In this document: one piece after another, positions 62,111 to 64,000 of the stretch
Layout of the letters: the number at the start of each line of letters is the position of its first letter
Position numbering within the stretch: the first letter of the stretch is position 1
Source: Bacteroidales bacterium
GTDB taxonomy: Bacteria; Bacteroidota; Bacteroidia; Bacteroidales; UBA932
Length of the DNA: 64,000 nucleotides
Reading direction: 5' to 3'
Assembly (NCBI GenBank): GCA_017519185.1
Contig: JAFWSX010000017.1
Span: 16,081-80,080 of the forward strand
Position numbers and translations under genes: made by a program
Notes under the pieces: generated by a model
Told to the model about the DNA's origin: nothing
Seen by the model: only the letters and a program-made list of their open reading frames with translations
Database searches by the model: none

Positions 62111-64000
62111 CTAGATGCTTACTTCCACTGCCTGGAGGTCGGCGTCGCGTGACGAGCTGCCGTAGAGCAATTGATAGCGGCCGGGTTTGATGGAGAGTTC
62201 GTCGAGGGAAGCGTCGTAGCGTTCGAAGGCACCGCTTCCGAGCTCAACGGTGACGTCGGCTGTCTGGCCGGCAGCGATCTTCACGCGAGCGAAGCCCTTG
62301 AGAGACTTGATGGGAGCGTCGGGATCATCGAGCGACTTGACATAGACCTGGACAACTTCTTCGCCGTCACGGGCGCCGGTGTTGGTTACGGGCACTGTGA
62401 GAGTCATCTTGGCGGGCTTGCCGGCAACCTTGGCCTTGCCGTAGCTGAAGCTGGTGTAGCTCAGGCCGAAGCCGAACGGATAGAGAGGCTCTCCGCGGAA
62501 GTAGCGGTAGGTGCGGCCTTCCATAGAGTAGTCGCTGAAGTCGGGCAGCTGCTCGTCAGAGGCATAGAAAGTGACGGGCAGACGGCCGGCAGGATTGTAG
62601 TCGCCGAAGAGCACGTCAGCCACTGCGAGACCGCAGGCCTGACCGCCGTACCAAGCCTGTACGAGGGCGTCATACTGCTTCTCCACGTTGCCGAAAGCGA
62701 TTGCGGAACCTGACACGTTAACGAAAATGACGGGCTTGCCGGTAGCATCCATAGCTGCAAGAAGCTGCTGCTGGATCTCAGGAAGCTCGATGCTGGTGCG
62801 GTCGCGGCCTTCACCCTCCTGATTCTGTGAGATACCGCCTACCATCACGATCACGTCGGCACCCTTTACGTTTTCTGCCACAGCCTTGAAGTCCACGGGA
62901 CGGCGGCTGTAGAGGTCGAAGCTGAACGATGCTGACCTTGCCTGCGGCTGTGCGAGTTCGATGCTCACTTCATAGGTCTTGCCGGCCACTACGGGGAAGG
63001 TGGTGGGAGCCATTCCGCGACCGAAGCCGCCGAAACGGCCTGCGGGAGAACCTGCCTGCTCGGCGATGGTCTTGCCGTTGACCTTGAAGATGTATTTGCC
63101 GCTGCCGCGTACTGAATAGACCATATCGCCTGTGTAGTCGGCAGTGAATGTTCCGTTGTAGCGGGCTGAGAAGTCAGTCAGGTTGAGACCGTCAGTCCAG
63201 GCGCAGTCCTCGTGTGCGAGGGCGGGAGAGGTGGTGTTGAGAGTGAGCGGTTCGTCGTAGTCTACGGCTGCAACCACTGCTCCGCCGAATTCGGTGTTGT
63301 TGAAATACTCAGCGTGCAGGCCCTTGCCGCCGTTCATACGGTCGATATAGTGGGTCGTGATCGCGGGGTCGACAAGGTCGCAGGCGCGTTCGTATAAGAT
63401 GTTGGCAGAAGGAGCTGCCGCGCGGATGGCTTCGAGGATGGTCTGGGTGTTGGCCTCGGTGGGATAACCGTTGTAGTTGCCGAGGATCACGCGGGCGTCG
63501 TCAGCATTCGGGCCGACAACTGCTAGCGTGATGCCGCTCTTCTTCAGGGGAAGGATATTGTTCTCATTCTTGAGGAGCACGATGGCTTCGCAGGCTGCCT
63601 TGGCTGCCAGGGCGGTATGGGCAGGGCTGCTGAGGTCCGCCTCGCCGAGATTTGCCCAGGGAAGATTTTCTGCAGGGTCGAACATACCCAGCTTGATGCG
63701 GGCTTCGAGGATTCGGCGCAGATTGACGTCGATGTCATCCTCGGTGATCAGACCTCTTTCCATCGCCTCGACGAGCGCTTTGTAGCTTGTTCCGCACTCC
63801 ACGTCTGCACCGGACAGGACTGCATCGGCCGAAGCTGTCGCAGCGTCGGGATGGGTGTTGTGCTGGCGGGGATTGTAGAAGTCGCCGATGGCGCCGCAGT
63901 CAGTCACCACGATGCCGCTGAAGCCCCATTTCTCGCGCAGGATTTCCTGCAGGAGTCGGTCGCTGCCGCAGCAGGGCTCACCTTCGTAACGCTGGTATGC
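62111..64000 (-). CDS. GH3 beta-xylosidase/beta-glucosidase with PA14 domain (5' end outside window)
   Basis: The frame is open to the right edge, giving 629 C-terminal residues. The nucleophile Asp is in VVTDCGAIGDFY (near 63900); GITLAVVGPNADD begins the second domain. A PA14 domain is inserted (about residues 215-360 of this piece, GKGLHAEYFNN). The acid/base region reads SQNQEGEGRDR. A fibronectin III domain closes the protein. The DCGAI form and GLITEDDIDVNLRRIL are typical of GH3 xylosidases. PA14 often changes access to the active site. Signal peptide and start are beyond the window. Confidence 0.92.
   Translation of the reverse strand, partial: AYQRYEGEPCCGSDRLLQEILREKWGFSGIVVTDCGAIGDFYNPRQHNTHPDAATASADAVLSGADVECGTSYKALVEAMERGLITEDDIDVNLRRILEARIKLGMFDPAENLPWANLGEADLSSPAHTALAAKAACEAIVLLKNENNILPLKKSGITLAVVGPNADDARVILGNYNGYPTEANTQTILEAIRAAAPSANILYERACDLVDPAITTHYIDRMNGGKGLHAEYFNNTEFGGAVVAAVDYDEPLTLNTTSPALAHEDCAWTDGLNLTDFSARYNGTFTADYTGDMVYSVRGSGKYIFKVNGKTIAEQAGSPAGRFGGFGRGMAPTTFPVVAGKTYEVSIELAQPQARSASFSFDLYSRRPVDFKAVAENVKGADVIVMVGGISQNQEGEGRDRTSIELPEIQQQLLAAMDATGKPVIFVNVSGSAIAFGNVEKQYDALVQAWYGGQACGLAVADVLFGDYNPAGRLPVTFYASDEQLPDFSDYSMEGRTYRYFRGEPLYPFGFGLSYTSFSYGKAKVAGKPAKMTLTVPVTNTGARDGEEVVQVYVKSLDDPDAPIKSLKGFARVKIAAGQTADVTVELGSGAFERYDASLDELSIKPGRYQLLYGSSSRDADLQAVEVSI

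Overview
The window is a 64 kb, protein-dense piece of a Bacteroidota chromosome, most likely order Bacteroidales from a gut-type habitat. The evidence is the gene content (DUF4293, S46 dipeptidyl-peptidase, PS-10-type peptidase, Porin_10-like porin, BspA-type repeats with an M64 peptidase, GH109, GH78, GH43 and GH3 enzymes), the Bacteroidetes -7 promoter element TAnnTTTG in front of many genes, and the lack of Shine-Dalgarno sites. GC content is in the mid-50s by eye. I cannot fix the genus. About 47 protein genes, one tRNA and two repeat-rich non-coding blocks are visible. I see no insertion sequence, phage, CRISPR array, rRNA or recognisable transcription factor gene.

Layout. 1-10456: end of a PgeF/laccase-domain gene, an unusual TolB-lectin-TIM-barrel protein, YccF, then a glycan block: GH109 with a NahK-like sugar 1-kinase, and a GH43 lipoprotein with a GH78 alpha-L-rhamnosidase. 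10521-21497: CoA-transferase (minus), mazG-tcdA, then prfA-uvrB-RSH-uvrA as a tight operon. 21500-26719 (minus): M28 peptidase-TPR protein, and DUF4293-nucleoside phosphorylase-SirB1-like protein. 26797-33710: M23/LysM peptidase with PnuC, a 1003-residue Big2-BspA-M64 lipoprotein, phosphodiesterase, CYTH protein and a serpin lipoprotein. 33790-34502: non-coding repeat block ending in tRNA-Gly(CCC). 34589-39156: galK-galM and thrB-thrC. 39157-39558: second repeat block. 39559-44376: fructose-bisphosphate aldolase, a Gmk-NadD fusion, DPP11 and RNase HII. 44421-48965: rhamnose operon rhaB-rhaA-rhaT-rhaD. 48969-50258: S37-type peptidase. 50393-60126: OmpA-type lipoprotein and a seven-gene overlapping operon (pncB, pncA-like, porin, lytic transglycosylase, LolC/E-type permease, AmgK-RapZ fusion, MurU). 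60121-64000 (minus): DsbD and a GH3 enzyme cut by the window edge.

How the genes work together. GH78 would release L-rhamnose for the rha operon, but rhaA carries an in-frame TGA where the family has a conserved Trp, so rhamnose use is either lost, rescued by readthrough, or hidden by a sequence error. GH109 and the NahK-like kinase fit a GalNAc release and phosphorylation route. PnuC, PncB, the PncA homologue and NadD fit pyridine salvage, although the PncA homologue lacks its catalytic cysteine and one metal ligand. The transglycosylase, AmgK-RapZ and MurU fit anhydro-muropeptide or MurNAc recycling into UDP-MurNAc; the fused RapZ-type domain suggests amino-sugar sensing inside the kinase.

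The genome is compact: seven of eight convergent gene pairs overlap or lie within 10 bp of each other with no terminator. The two exceptions to this compactness are the non-coding blocks, which share a 35-nt palindrome (three copies) and hold other inverted-repeat elements.
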